Source: Ilyonectria destructans (taxonomy: Eukaryota > Ascomycota > Sordariomycetes > Hypocreales > Nectriaceae). From it: a stretch of 64,000 nucleotides of DNA. The translations under genes and the position numbers were made by a program. The notes below the pieces were generated by a model, which saw nothing but the letters and a program-made list of their open reading frames with translations, ran no database searches and was not told where the DNA came from. Of the stretch, positions 10,201-25,200 are shown piece after piece. The first letter of the stretch is position 1; each line of letters opens with the position of its first letter. The stretch is taken from positions 310,001 to 374,000 of the forward strand of contig JAHEWK010000004.1 of assembly GCA_020740775.1 (NCBI GenBank), written 5' to 3'.

Positions 10201-13200
10201 ACTAAAGTTCCAGGAGCTAGGGCACGTCTTGCTAACCAGCGAGCAAGGCGATCGGATCGCTCATCTAGCTGACTGTATGTGAACTGAGTAGATGAGTCTT
10301 TGACAGCCACTTGGTCGGGATGGGTAGAAACCTCCTTGCGGAAAACGTCGATGATGCATGAATCTCGAGGATATTCTGTCTTTTCGACCTGAATTAGGCC
10401 CATGTCATCCAGGGTTGAGAAATCATCGCCAGTCAACAGCGGGAGTGAGGAAATGGCTGTCTTGGGCTCCCGGATACCTTGCTCCAGAACCGTACGGAAG
10501 ACGGAAAGCATGTTGCTGATGGTCTCGCTGCTGTAGAGGTCCGTAAGGAAGATGACCTGGCCTCGGAGGCTGCGTTTTTCTTGGAAGAAGTGAAACTCGA
10601 GATCGAATCGTGAGGTCGTTGCTATGGGCATGAGCTGTGTCTGAAGTCCCTCGAGCGCGAATTCGCCAAGACCAATTTGGGAGTTGAGCGAAAAGACCAT
10701 CTGCACCAGCGGGTGCCGTGAGAGGTCACGATCCCTGTGTAGCTGGGCAACAACATCCTCGAACGGAACGTCCTGGTTGGCAAAAGACGCGATAGTGGTG
10801 GCTTGGACCTGCTTGACTAGCTCTTCAAAGGATTCTTCCTCGACCTTAATTCGAAGGCATTGCAAGTTGACAAAGAAGCCGACCATATCTCGGACCTCCC
10901 AGCGATTGCGGTTCGCATTGGGCATGCCGATTGTCGCGTCAATTGCCCCGGTCAAACGGAAATGCGTCGCTCTGAAGGCTGCGAGAAGCACAACGAAGGG
11001 AGTTACCGCCCGTTCCCTACAAAAGGTTTGGAGGTCATTGAACAAGGACCCATCAATGACGAGCTGTTGCGCATCTGCCTTTCCAGACGAAACAGCTGGC
11101 CGAGGCTTGTCGCAAAACAGTTCTGCTGGTCGACTTGTCTGCAGCTCCGAAACCCAGTAGTCTAGCTGTCGTTGGTGCTCCCTAGCCTGGTCTGGCTGTC
11201 GTTGCCAAGCAGAGAAATCTTGGTATTGAATAGGCAAGGGGGTCAGCTTTGATAGAGGATCCTCGCCACGAAGTGCGGCCGAATAGAACGTGGCTAATTC
11301 TTTCTGGAGGATATCCACAGACCAGCCATCGGAGATGATGTGATGCATAACCATAGACAAGACATGCTCGTCCTCACTCACACGGTACAGTGAAATTTTC
11401 CATCCTGGCTCGGTGCGTAGGTCAAATGGAGTCGACTGGTCACGATGAAGTGCACGAGCTAGAACTTCCTCATCGCCTGGAGGAATATTGACCACATTCA
11501 ATTCCTTGTGTCGGAAGGGCTGGACTTCCTGCAGGCTAACACCGCCCTCAGTCGAAAAGACGGTTCTCAGGGTGTCATGGCGATTTTCTAGTGCGAGCAG
11601 TGCGCTGTTGAGTGCGTCGAGACGAAGTGGCCCTTGAAGTCGGATTGCTGAGGGCATCAGATACCCGGTGGAGTCGGGGTACAACTGATCCAAGAACCAG
11701 AGACGCCCTTGAGCAAAAGACTGTTCAACTGGGCCACTCTTCTCAGTTCGCACAATGTTGCCGCCAACCTGCTCCGTGAGAGATACCTCTGGGCTAGCCA
11801 TATCCTGCAACTTGGGATAGCGGAAGACATCTGCTATGAGGAGCTGGAAATCAAGCTTGCGAGCCTCTCCCACAACCTTCATGGCAGCAATAGAATTTCC
11901 GCCCAGTTGGAAGAAGTTGTCGTCTAGGCCGATCTCGACTGGATCCATGTTGAGGACGTTGGCCCAGATGCTTTGCAGTTGCCGCTCTTGCTCTGATGTC
12001 GGTTGACGTATCACTTCTCGTCCGGTTTTCCGGGATTGAGCTATACCCGCGAGAGCCCGACGGTCAATCTTTCCGTTGGCGTTGACTGGCATCTTGTCCA
12101 AGACGGTGATGCTTCGAGGACTCATGTAGGATGGAAGATGTGTCTGGAACGCCTCGTACAGCTGGTCTCGGATTGTTTGCTCCATCTGTTGTGAAGACTG
12201 CTCATCCGAAACCTCTGTATGTTTGTTTCCGTCGTCGTCGGGTTGCTGAGTGCCATCTCCAATCTCACGAATTGTAATGAAGCCAACAATCTCGGCCTCT
12301 CGGTCATCCTCCTGTTGCAACACCGCAACACCGTCAGTGACCGAGTCGTGGCTGAGGAGAACGTGCTCAATCTCTCCAAGCTCCACACGCTGACCTCGGA
12401 TCTTGACCTGGCCGTCCATTCGGCCGAAACACTCAAGTTGGCCATCAGATCGATACCGGGCGTAGTCACCCGTTCTGTACGCCTGAAAGTTCTCACCACC
12501 AATCGTCACTGTGATGAATCGGTTAATGTTTCTTTCAGGATCGGTGTAGCCCCTCGCAAGACCAGCTCCAGTTACGACAAGCTCTCCAACAACGCCGAGT
12601 GGGACAAGACGCATCTGAGAATCCATGACGTAGGCACCTGAGTTGCTGATCGCTCCGCCAATGGGCACACCATTTGTGCAAGCATCCTCGTCTGGGATCA
12701 CGTAAACAGTACTGAAAACTGTATTTTCAGTCGGACCATAGCCATTAGCGATCGTTCCTGTCATATGCTTCCTCGCTGCGAATATATCTTGCGCATCAAC
12801 TCTGTCACCACCCACAAGTAAAAACTGTAGGGCATTCAGAATATCGGGGCATTCCTGGAGGTATTGTTTGAGTAGGGCTGGAGTGAGAAAGAGAGATTGA
12901 ATCATCTCTCGGGCGAACAGCTCGCTAAGAGCCGCATGGTCCAAAACAACCATGTTGTCGACACAGACGAGTGTCCCGCCGTTCAGCAGAGTCGAGTAAA
13001 TCTCCCAAGTGGAGGCGTCGAAGGCCAAATTGGATAAATGTGCGGTGGTAACAGCCTCTGGTACATGCTGGACGACGTTACTCTGCTTCATCAGGCGGAG
13101 GATGTTGCCATGTTCCACCATGACACCCTTTGGTTGACCTGTGGAGCCAGATGTGAACATGATATAAGCGAGGCTGCTAGCCGAAGATGACGATAAGGCA

Positions 13201-16200
13201 AGGTTGCTGGGAGATTCCTGTCGAAGAGTGGCGGCGATAGGAACAAACTCGACGTCCTTGAGCCTAATGGTGGGTGGTTGAACATCAGACCCAACGAGGA
13301 CCAACTTGTCCCCATCTCTAGACGATAACACGGCCTCAAACCGCCCAGAGGGGATCTTTACATCGATTGGCAAGTAAGCCAAGTTGGCTTTGAGGATTCC
13401 GAGCAAGGCTACAATAGCTTCACAGGATCGACCAGCAAACACGCCAACCGGCGTTTCGGGAGATAGAGACTTCGTTGTCAGCCAGTAAGCAGTCCGGTTA
13501 GACTGCTCATCTAGCTGTTCATATGTCAGCTGCGTCAAAGAGTCTTTGACAGCGATCCGATTGGGGCAGATGGAGACTTGTTCGTGGAAAACATCGATGA
13601 TGCTCGACTCCCTCGGATAATCGGTCTCATGGAGCTTGATAAGATCCATTTTATCAAGTGCAGAATAGTCGTCATCGCCAATGAGGGGCAAGGCCGAGAT
13701 TGCTGCTTTGGGTTCCTGTAGTGCTCGTTGAAGCACGCTGTGGAATACTGAACGCATGTTGCTGATTGTCTCCGAGTTGAAGAGATCTGTGGAGAAGATG
13801 AACTGTCCACGGAACCCCTGATCTTCCTGGACGAAGTGGACCTCGAGATCGAAGCGCGAGGTGATTCCTACTCCCATGGGTTCCGCTTCCAAACCCTCCA
13901 AAGCGAATTGACCGACAGTCTCTTGAGAATGAAGAGCGAAAATAGCTTGGACGATTGGGTTTCGAGATAAATCTCGAGGCTTCTGGAGCTTGGTCACGAT
14001 ATCCTCAAATGGAACGTCCTGGTTGGCGAATGACTCGGCCGTAGTTGTGTGAACATGATGGACCAGGTCCTCGAACGACTCGTTGTCTTGATCAACCTTG
14101 AGTCGAAGACACTGCATGTTGACGAAGAATCCGATGAGATCCTTGACTTCCCAACGGTTTCGGTTGGCATTTGCGGTACCGATTGTTGCATCAGTGGCGC
14201 CTGTGAGTCGATAATGTGTGGCTCTGAACGCTGCAAGCAACACAACGAAGGGCGTGACTTCATGCTTCCCGCAGAACTCCTGCAGAGCATTGTAGATTGA
14301 GCCCTCAATTTTCAGTTCCTGGATGTCGGCCTTTCCGGACATAGAGGCCGGTCGAGGCTTGTCGCAGAAGAACTCAGCAGGCCGACTTGTTTGCAATTGT
14401 GTCGTCCAGTAATCCAGTTGTCGCTGATGCTCGGCTGCCTGCTCGGGGTGCCTTTGCCACGTTGAATAGTCGCGATACTGGATCGGGAGAGGTTCAAGCT
14501 GCGCTTCCTGGCCTCGGATCGCGGCCGAATAGAACTCGGCCAGCTCCTTGCGAAGGATCTCAACGGACCAACCATCTGAAATGATGTGATGCATCACGAT
14601 GGATAGTACATGGTGGTCCTTTGACAATCGGTAAAGCGAAACTCTCCAAGATGCTTCGGAAGCTAGATCAAATGGAGTTGTCTGGTCCGTCTTCAACGCT
14701 TGTTCGAGAGCGGCCTCCACGTCATCGGATGGGAGGTCGATAACCTTCAGCTGCTTCTTCTGGAACGGCATGATTTCCTGAACGTTGGTGTTATTAATCG
14801 ACAGGAACTTTGTTCGTAGCGTCTCATGTCGATTTTCCAGAGAGAGCAGTGCCGTATTCAGAGCGTCAAGTTGAATCGGTCCCCGAAGCCTGATTGACCA
14901 AGGCATGAGATACCAGATCGAGCCGGGGAACAGCTGATCCAAGAACCATAGCCGGCCTTGGGCAAAAGATTGCTCAACAGGACCGGACAGCTCCGAGTGT
15001 GGGATGTCTTTGGCACTGGCATGCAAGACAATGTCCTGACTAGCTAAGCTGTGTAGCCTGGGATGTTTGAAGATGTCGGCCACCTGTAAGTCAAGTCCAG
15101 CCTTGCGAGCCTTGCCAACCACCTTCATTGCGGCAATCGAGTCACCTCCAAGTCGGAAGAAGCTATCATCCAGTCCAATGCTTGACGGGGCAATCTTGAG
15201 CACATCGGCCCAGATACTCTGCATCTTCTGCTCGATCTGCGTCGTTGGCTGCCGCTTCGTCCCTTCTGCTGCGGTCCGCATCTCGCCAAGCTGTTGAGCA
15301 GAGAATGACGCGCCAATCTCGCGCAAGCGCCGACGGTCTGTCTTTCCAGTAGGCGATAGAGGCAGTGACTGCATGGCGAAGAAGACGGTAGGGATCATGT
15401 AGGGTGGCAGATGCTCGATGAGCTTATCCTCAATCTCTGCAGAGATAGAGAGGACCCTAGCTTCCGCAGTCTCAGAGTCATCGCTGTGAATCTGCAAGAA
15501 GGCTGCGAGCTCTGGGCTTGCATTTTCCCCTTGTGCGACGATAACCTCGACTGCGACTTGGGTGGCGTTTGGTATGTATTCCTGTACCCAATGCTGAACC
15601 TCTCCAAGCTCGACTCGCTGTCCGCGGATCTTGACTTGGGCGTCATTTCGACCGAGGTAGGATAAGCTCCCATCCTCGTTTTGCCTGACCAAATCGCCGC
15701 TCTTGTAAAGCCTACCACGACGGCCAGGGTGACCAGGGGCGCCGCTCAGCAAGAATGCCGGATCTTCGATGAAAGTGGCCGCCATCTTCTCCGGGTTGTT
15801 GAGATAGCCGCGGCCAACCAGCGGGCCTTCAAGCACCAGCTCACCAATGTATCCCGGAGGCATCAGTACATCATGGTTCATTGAGCTGACGACCCAAGTT
15901 ACCACTCCAGCTCCTTTCCCGATGTTTACACTCTCTTCGGGGGTGGAAGCAAAGTCATTGATGACAGCCACTGAAGTACACTCACTGGGACCGTATACGT
16001 TGCGAACCCGCACCTTGTTCCACCAAGGCATAACGTCCTTCGTGTATAGAGCCTCTCCACCAAAGGTGATGTCCTTGATGGTAGGAACTTCCTCTGGAGA
16101 CAAAAGCTGAGCAACGGAGCGTGTGAGGTTGATGGCATTGGCTCGGAGAGATGCAATGCTCTTTGCCAAGTCGTTCTTCCGCCCTTGCTCACTTGGGACA

Positions 16201-19200
16201 CAAAGGCAACCTCCTGCCGCGAGGGTGTTGAAAAAGTCGCAAACCGAGACATCGAACGCATAGGAAGCAAAGTCATAGACTCGAGAATTGGGTGTCATGC
16301 CGAATCCAGTGCCCTGGTGTCGCAACGCCGAAGTGCAATTCACGTGAGTGAGGGCGGCTCCCTTTGGCGTGCCTGTTGTGCCTGACGTGAAGATAACATA
16401 CGCGATGGATTCAGCGCTGGGGGCTGGAAAGTATTCGGTAGTTCTCTCACCAAGCGCTTCGAAGAAGGCTGAGTTGACGGTGACCACCTCACGGGCGAGG
16501 CGCGAGCTCAGAGCGTGGTTGTCGACGGAAGAGAGCACAAGTGTTGCTTTGGTTTGTTGAATGCTAGACTGGAGTCGTTGCTCAGGCAGTGACGGATCGA
16601 GCATAAGGAAGGCTCCTCCAGCCTTGAGGACAGCGAACATTGAAACAGCTGCCCACATTGACTTCTCAAAGCACAGAGGGATAATCATATTCGGGCCGAC
16701 ACCAAGGTCAATGAGACGACGTGCCAGGCCTCCAGCGAGCCAGTCGAGCTGGGAATATGTCAAATCTCCATCCCATGCGCAGATGGCGGGCGCATCGGGC
16801 TGATTCTGGACGCGTGCCTCGATGATCTCGTGAACGCATCGGTCGATAGATTCGGGGACGTTCTTGTTCCAGTCCCATATGGTCTTCGTATCTTCGGCAG
16901 TGGCCATCTGGATCTCCGACAAAGCCTGATCGGTATCGGCTTCTACGAGCTGCTGCATCATGTACTCAAGGCGTTTCAGCAACGTTTGCACCACCCATGG
17001 TTCGATAGTTTTCGAATCGAAGTTGGCCTTGGTCGTGATGTTTTCAGATCCGAGTTGCACTTCCAGCATAAGAGGATACGTGTTGATGCCCTGCTGCTGG
17101 CTGTCGTCTCGCCACCTTCCGAGAACGCCCTCTGCACTTCCGAGCTCACTCTGTGGCTGGACAACGAGCAGTGTTTGGAATGCACATGCTTGCTTTGCTC
17201 CGGGGCATGACTTGGAAATCCGCTGTAAGCCAGTCTGCTCGAAGCGGATCATTTCGGTCGCCTGCTTTTGCACCGACGTGAGATACTCCGAAATAGTGCT
17301 CTCACTGGCCAAGTTGATGCGGACAGGGACAGTTGCAATTGTCGGGCCAGCCATTGTCTCGATGCCAACGACTGGAGCATTGCGTCCGGAGACAGTAACA
17401 CCAAAGACGACATCCTTTGAATGGGTCATCTGGCCGGCAATCAAGGCCCAGGCGGCGCGTACCAGTGTCGATGTTGTGATGTCAAGACAGGCTTGTTGTG
17501 GTTTGGGGAACTGGTGCTTAATAACTGTGCTCGCCACTGACTGATGAACAGACGGGAGAGCCGGGAACGGCACAGATTCGCAGTCAGATAAGACACTTCG
17601 CCAGTAGTCCATCATTTGGTTCTCGGTTTGTTGACCGAGATATTTGATAAAGGACTGGAACTGAAGCCCTGGCTCGACAGACTCGCCGCGATATAGTCGA
17701 TCGACCATACCAAAGACATGAGGGATAGACCAACCGTCATAGAGTGCGTGGTGGATCGTCCAAACAAACCATGGAGTGCCTTCATCGTCTCGAGCAAACG
17801 CATAACGTGTGAGGCGTTGACCTGCACCCATAACTTGTTTTCGGTCTGACCTTAGGTAGTCATCTAGATTGGCGGCATCGACCCAGTTGATGTCTTCATC
17901 CACCACGACCTGTGCGAAGCCGACAGTATTGTGGTGGACAATTCTCGTGCGTAGAATGGCCATTGAGCGAGAGGCTTGCTCCCAAGCGTTGCGGAACTTC
18001 TCTACATCGAGATCCCGCGGCAGTTCTCGGGTAGCCTGCAGCACATAATCTCCAGGTCGTTTAGAGGTCAAGGACAAGAGACCTTCCTGGAGAGCAGTGC
18101 ATGGGTATGCGTCTGGCAGAGTTTGGGGATCCAGTGAATACTGGACCGAGATGTCTTGCAAGAATGAGGCGGTGTTGACGTCCTCGCCCAGAAGAGAAAA
18201 GGGTGGAATGTCAACCAAAGCGTCAACCTCAATCTCGGCTCCTTGATTGACAAGGTCGCGCAGTGATGGGAAACGGAAGATGTCTGCCACTGCGAGCTCG
18301 ATTCCGAGCCTGCGGGCTTGGCCAACAACCTTCATCGCAGCAAGTGAGTCGCCTCCCAGCTGGAAGAAGCTATCATCCAACCCGATAGTCTCTTGCTTTA
18401 TGTTGAGGACTTCAGCCCAGACTCTCTGCATCTGCCGCTCTGCTTCGGACGTCGGCTGCACTGCCAATCCTCGCTCGGCGGTGCGGATTTGAACGCTCTC
18501 GGTGAGCATGCGACGATCAACCTTGCCGTTGTCGTTTACGGGCATCTTCTCTAGGATATTGATAGCCCGAGGGACCATGTACGAAGGAAGGTTGGATCGG
18601 AGCTTTTCGTGTAGCTCATCTCGGATCCTGTGCCTGACTTGTTGGCGTAGAGGCTGACTGCTGAGTGAACTAGATTCTCGAACAAGAGGTTCGACAGGGA
18701 AGCGGAACATGACCCTATCTCCACTGACAGGCTCGTGTCTGTGGAAGATGGCATCAAGACCACCGCGCTGCGAGTGCTGCCGAGCCCAGCTGATTTCGAC
18801 CCGACAATCGGCCAGTCGAGCTATTTCAACCAGATCAACCGCGGAGAGCGACGGACAAAGTTGGGATTGTTCACGAGCTGACAAAATCCAATCGCCTTGG
18901 TCGAGGGACCTGGATCCTCTGCCATCGAGTGAATCGACCATGTGCCTCTCGAGGATTGTCTTGCTGTGAGGGATGTTGCTAACGGCGACAACCGATGACT
19001 TCGAGGATTTCTGGATGAGTTGGACGAGCGACTGTTGGTCCAGCTTCTCAAACATGAAGTCGACCCATTCGTCGTTGGAGACATCATGGATCTTCTGCTG
19101 CTCTTCTCGTGGATCTTGACGCTTGACATGGACAACAGCAGCATAACGATAACAACTCAGCTCGTTGGTCGCGGTCATCTTCTTAGGCAAGATCTCAACA

Positions 19201-22200
19201 TGCTCAATAGCAGGCAAGCGACATGGCAGCGATGTGAAGAATGCTGGATCAACGAGAAGCTCAACTTCTCCTTGTTCGATTTCCGACATCTTCCGGCGGA
19301 GCTCGTCCTTGGTCGCTTTGCCACCGAGCAAAGCCATGGCCCTGGAGACTCGGAACTGTTTGTAGAGTGCGTAAGATCTCACATCACCAAAGAAGAGTCT
19401 TTCAATCCCTTTCAGTGAAACCAAGTTCTCAACGACTCTGAACAGATACTCCTGGCTAGGGAAATATTGAGCGACCGAATTGACGACAGCAAGCGTGGGA
19501 GAAATCTGAGAGGACAGGCGACCGATATCCATCGCTGAAGCTGCATGCATACGGACTCTGTTTTGGAGTTCAGAGATCGACTTGGCTGTCTGAACGAGAG
19601 ATGTGACAGCCTTGTCCGAGGGCTGGAGGCCTACATAACTTTGCAGCCCCTTGGTCAGGTTGAATAACACCATACCTGAGCCTGTGCCAATCTCAACAAC
19701 GTGACCAGCATCCCCGCCATTAAGGATGCAACCTATCGTGTCATCTAGCCACTCGTTCATCTCTCCCTTGTCAATCTTGCTGCCATCGTACATGGACGTC
19801 CACTTAGTAAAGTCTCGGTTGAGTTCGTCCTGGATTGTCTTGACAACATCGTGGGAATCATCGTCGAAAAGCTCTCTCCAGACGTTGATATGTGCGGCTT
19901 CATTGCCGCTGTCGAGCTGCTGGAGGGCATCGGCCTCCTTTTGGATGTCCGCCTCGGTGAATGAGACAAAGGCAACGACCTGAGCGTCTTGGCCACCACC
20001 GTTCTGTAAAACGGCAACAGCGTCGTTCACGCAACGGTGATTGCTGAGGAGATGTTCGATCTCTCCTAGCTCAACACGCTGACCTCTGATCTTGATCTGA
20101 CCGTCCATTCGACCAAAGTACTCGATCTGGCCATCTGTAGGTCGGAAACGAACGAAATCTCCCGTCCTATAGGCCTTGAATAGCCGTCCGGAAATCATAA
20201 CCGACACGAAACGGTTGACATCCCTCTCAGAGTCCGTGTAGCCTCGAGCAACACCATCGCCCGTCACCACGAGTTCACCGACAACCCCAAGCGGAACAAG
20301 GCGTTGCTGCGAGTCCATAGCGTAGGCCCCTGAATTGCTGATTGCTCGGCCGATGGGAACACCGGTTTCACAGTCATTGTCATCCATGCAATACATTGTA
20401 CTTACAACTGTGTTTTCAGTTGGTCCGTAAAGGTTGATCACATTGCCTCGGACAAGCTCCCGTGCCTTGCACATATCGCTGGGGTCAGCACGATCTCCTC
20501 CAACATAAAGAGTCTCCAATTGGCGGAAAGTGTTGGGCGACTCGAGGAGATGCTGTTTTAGCAGAGCCGGTGTGAATATGGCAGATTGAACCTGGTCTCG
20601 TGCAAATATTTGACCTAGAGCTTTGCAATCCAAGACTGACATAGCATCAAGGCAGATTAGCGTGCCGCCATTGAGGAGCGCAGAGTAAATTTCCCATATA
20701 GAAGCATCAAAAGCAGGGTTCGAGATATGAGCCATAATCACCGCTGTCGGTAAAGGTTGCGTCATGTTGCTGTTTTTAACCAGTCGCACGATGCCACGGT
20801 GTTCAACCATAACACCCTTTGGCTGACCCGTGGAGCCAGACGTGAACATGACGTAGGCGAGACTGGCGGCAGTTGGCTTGTCAGTCTTGGCTGGCTTCTG
20901 AGAGGCAGTAATGTCAAGAGACTTGAAGTTGAGAGTATCAGCAATAGGTACGAACTCAACGTCTTGCAGTTCAACAGTAGGAGGCTGTAGGTCGGACCCG
21001 ACGAGAATGAGCTTGTGGCCCGACCTGGATGACAAGATGGTATGCAGTCGACCACCTGGGATCTTGACATCCAATGGCAGATAGGACAGATTGGTCTTGA
21101 GAATACCGAGGAATGCAGTGATTGCCTCGCAAGAACGGGCTGCGAAGACGCCGATGAGGGTGCCGACAGAATATCCTCGTTGCGACAACCACCTCGCGAT
21201 CCTGTCGGACTGCTCATCAAGCTGCGCATAAGTGAGCTGAGATGTAGAATCCTTGACAGCTACCCTAGTAGGGTTGGCAATGACCTGGTCATGGAAGACG
21301 TCAATGACGCTCGAGTCTTTAGGGTAGTCTGTTCGAGGGATCTGAAGTAGACCCATAGCATCGAGCGCTGAGTGATCATCCTCGGTCATCAATGACATGC
21401 TGGAAATTGGAGTCTTGGGCTCGCAAAGACCTTGCTCAAGCACTTTGCGGAAGACGGAAATGATGTTGCTGATGGTCTTGGCTTCATATAGGTCCGTTGA
21501 ATACACGACCTGGCCTCGAAGTGCGTCTTGCTCTTGGAAGAAGTGAAATTCCAAGTCGAATCGGGAGGTAAGATCGCCACTCATTGTCTTAGTGTCCATG
21601 CCCTCTAGTTTGAAGTGGCCTAGATCCATCTGGGAATTGAGCGAAAAGACGACCTGTACAAGCGGGTGGCGAGACAAGTCTCGTTTCTTCTGCAATTTCG
21701 AGACAATATCCTCGAATGGGACCTCTTGGTTCGCAAAGGAAGCTATCGTCGTTGCCTCAACCTGGCGAATAAGGTCCTCAAAGGATTCCTCCTCGACTGT
21801 AATGCGCAGGCATTGCATGGTGACGAAAAAGCCAATCATATCCTTGAGCTCCCACTGATTTCGATTGGCATTAGGTGTGCCAATAGTTGCATCCGTCGAT
21901 CCCGTGAGGCGACAGTGAGCGGCTCTGAAGGCAGAAAGAAGGACGACGAAAGGTGTGGCTGCCCGTTCCTTACAGAAAGACTGCAATTTCTCATACAAGG
22001 CGCCATCGAGAAGAACCTCCTGGGAATCAGCTCGTCCCGATAGGGTCGCTGGCCTGGGTTTGTCACAAAGTAGCTCGGCGGGCCGGCTGGTTTGTAGCTG
22101 TCTGACCCAATAGTCTAGCTGTCGTTGATGTTTACCTGCCTGCTCGGGCTGCTTTTGCCAAACAGAATAGTCTTGATACTGGATAGGAAGCGGGTCGATG

Positions 22201-25200
22201 TCTGCCAACGGATCCTTGCCTTGGAGTGCAGCCGAGTAAAAGGCAGCCAGCTCTCGTCGGAGGACGTCGATAGACCAGCCATCGGAGATGATATGGTGCA
22301 TCATCATGGAAAGCACATGGTTGTCAGAGCCTAGACGGTAGATGCACACTCTCCAACCGGGTTCGACTGTAAGGTCAAAGGGAGTGGTCTCATCCTTAGC
22401 GAGCGCAGCGGCGAGGAGTGCTTCCTGGTTTTCTGCTGGAATGTCGACAATGTTCAAGCTTTTCTGGCTTACAGGCTGCACGGTTTGCACACTGAGGCCA
22501 TCTTGAGACGAGAACGTCGTCCGAAGTGTTTCATGACGAATTTCCAGAGAACGAATTGCAGCACTCAGTGCGTCGAGTCGAAGTGGCCCTCGAAGGCGCA
22601 GGGCACATGGCACTAGATACCATGTCAAACCGGGATAGAGCTGCTCCAAGAACCACAGTCTGCCTTGCGCAAAGGACTGTGGGATAAGCCCAGAAACCTG
22701 GGCTTTTGGGATGCCGCTGGGAGCGTTCTCAGATGAAGACTGCCGCTGATTGACAAGGTCTTGCAAAACAGGATGCCGGAAGATATCCGCGACGGCTATG
22801 TCAAGACCAAGCTTTCGAGCATGGCCGACAATCTTCATTGCGGCGAGTGAGTCGCCGCCAAGTTGGAAGAAATTGTCATCGAGACCAATGCTGATAGGCT
22901 CCATGTTGAGAATCTCTGCCCAAATCTTTTGCATCTTCCGCTCGGCGTCTGATACAGGCTGGCGAATGGCGCTTCGCTGTCCTCTCTGGACTTGCACACT
23001 CTCTGCGAGAGCCTTTCGATCGACCTTGCCGTTGTCGTTGACTGGCATCTCGTCAAGGAAATGGATTGCCCGGGGTATGGTGTATGATGGAAGCTGAGCC
23101 CGAAGAGTCTCCTGGAGCTGTTCGCGGAGGTTTTGTCTGATTTGTTGCTTCAGCGGCTGACTGCTCAAGGACTGCGGCGCGCGACCTTCGTGCGCGTGTG
23201 GAAACCTGAACAAAGTCCTGATTCGGCCGTCGACTGGCTTGAAGCGATGGAAGACGGCGTCCAGTCCGCCACGTAGAGCGTGCTGGCGAGCCCAGCTGAT
23301 TTCAACTCGGAAGCCTGCCTCCTCAGCCAACTCCGCCAAGTCGATGGCAGACAAAGAGGGACAAAGTTGTGCCTTTTGATTGACTGAGGCCATCCAATCG
23401 CTCGAATCGTCTAATTTGTCGTCGAGAGAATCGATAACGTGCCGCTCTAGGATTGTCTTGCTGTGGGGGATATTGCTGACTGCAATAATGGACGACCGGG
23501 AGGAACGCTGCAAGTGGCCCAATAGCGATTCACGATCGAAGCCTTGCTCCATGAAGTTGAGCCAGGCGCTGTCATCTACATCGTGGATGACCTGGCGCCG
23601 TGGATTGTTTCTCTTGACATGTACGACAGCGGCATAGCGGTAACAACTCAATTCGTTCGTCGCCTTCATCCTCTTGGGGAGAATCTCGACGTGTTCGACC
23701 AAGTCAGGTAACCGAGTCGCCAGGGATGTGAAGAAGGCTGGGTCGACAAGCAGTTCCAACTCGCCTTGCTTCAGCTCGGCAACCTTTCGCCGGACATCTC
23801 CCTTGTCAGCGTTATCCCCTAGCAGATGCAAGGCCCGAGTGACACGGAACTCCTTGTAAAGGGCATATGACCGCATGTCTCCAAAGAAGAGTCTTTCGAT
23901 ACCTGTAAGCTGGAGAAGATCCTGGACAACCTGGAACAAGTAATCCTGGCTAGGGAAGTACTGCGCCACTGAGTTGATAACGGAGAGGGTAGGGGAGATT
24001 GGGGTGGAAAGTCGAGTGATGTCTGCTGCCGTGCCCTTGTGCATACGCACATTCTTCAGGGAAGGGATTGACTTGGCCGCGTTGGTGACGAATGCGACGG
24101 CCTTCTCGGAGGGCTCAAGACCGATGTAGCTTTGCAGCCCGTCAGCCAGGTTGAAGAGAATCATGCCGGATCCAGTTCCAATCTCGATGACGTGTCCGGC
24201 AGCATCTCCATCAAGGATCGTCGTCATTGTATCGTCCAGCCATTCGTTCATTTCTCCCTTGTCGATATCATTACCGTCATACATTGAGGTCCATCCGATA
24301 AAGTCCCTGCCGATTGTTCCGGGATCAACATTTTCGATAGAGACATAGGTATCGGTATCGAAGAGGTCCTCCCAAGTGTCAATGTGATCAGTTTGAACAG
24401 CATCATCCGGCTCGACGCTCTGCATCGCCGCCTCAGTGGCCGTCGTCACAAAAGCGACAATCTGCGCCTCCCGGCCTTCGTCGTGCTGAAGGATGGCGAC
24501 GGCATCATTGACAGCAGCTTCACTTCGAAGGACATGCTCGATCTCTCCAAGCTCCACGCGCTGGCCTCGGATCTTGATTTGGCCATCCATACGGCCGAAG
24601 AACTCGAGTTGTCCATCTGACGGGCGCTGACGAACGAAGTCGCCTGTGCGGTACGCCTTGACAGAAACATCGTTGATCCTGACTGAAACAAAGCGGTCGA
24701 CGTCGCGGCGAGGGTCGGTATACCCCCGGGCTAGTCCATCGCCGGTAACAACAAGCTCTCCAATAACCCCCAGTGGAACAAGGCGCTGTTCCGGGTCCAT
24801 GACATATGCCCCTGAGTTGCTAAGTGCTCGACCAATTGGAATGCCGTTGGTGTATGTCTCCCCGAGAGGCATACAGTAGAAGGCGCTGAAGCTGGTGTTT
24901 TCAGTTGGGCCGTATCCGTTGACGATCTTTCCCCGCATAAATCGCCGGGTCGTCAAGACATCCTGTGGGTCGACTTTTTCTCCTCCAAGGTAGAGTGTGT
25001 GCAAAGAGCCTAGAATTGTAGGACACTCGACGAGATATTGCTTGAGAAGAGCTGGAGTCAGGAAAACGCTCCGAATTTCTTCACGCGCAAACACGTCCAC
25101 TAGAGCTTTCTGATCAAGTACAGTCATAGTATCAATGCAGGCTATCGTTCCGCCATTGAGTAGGGTAGCATAGATCTCCCATGTAGAGGCGTCAAAAGCA

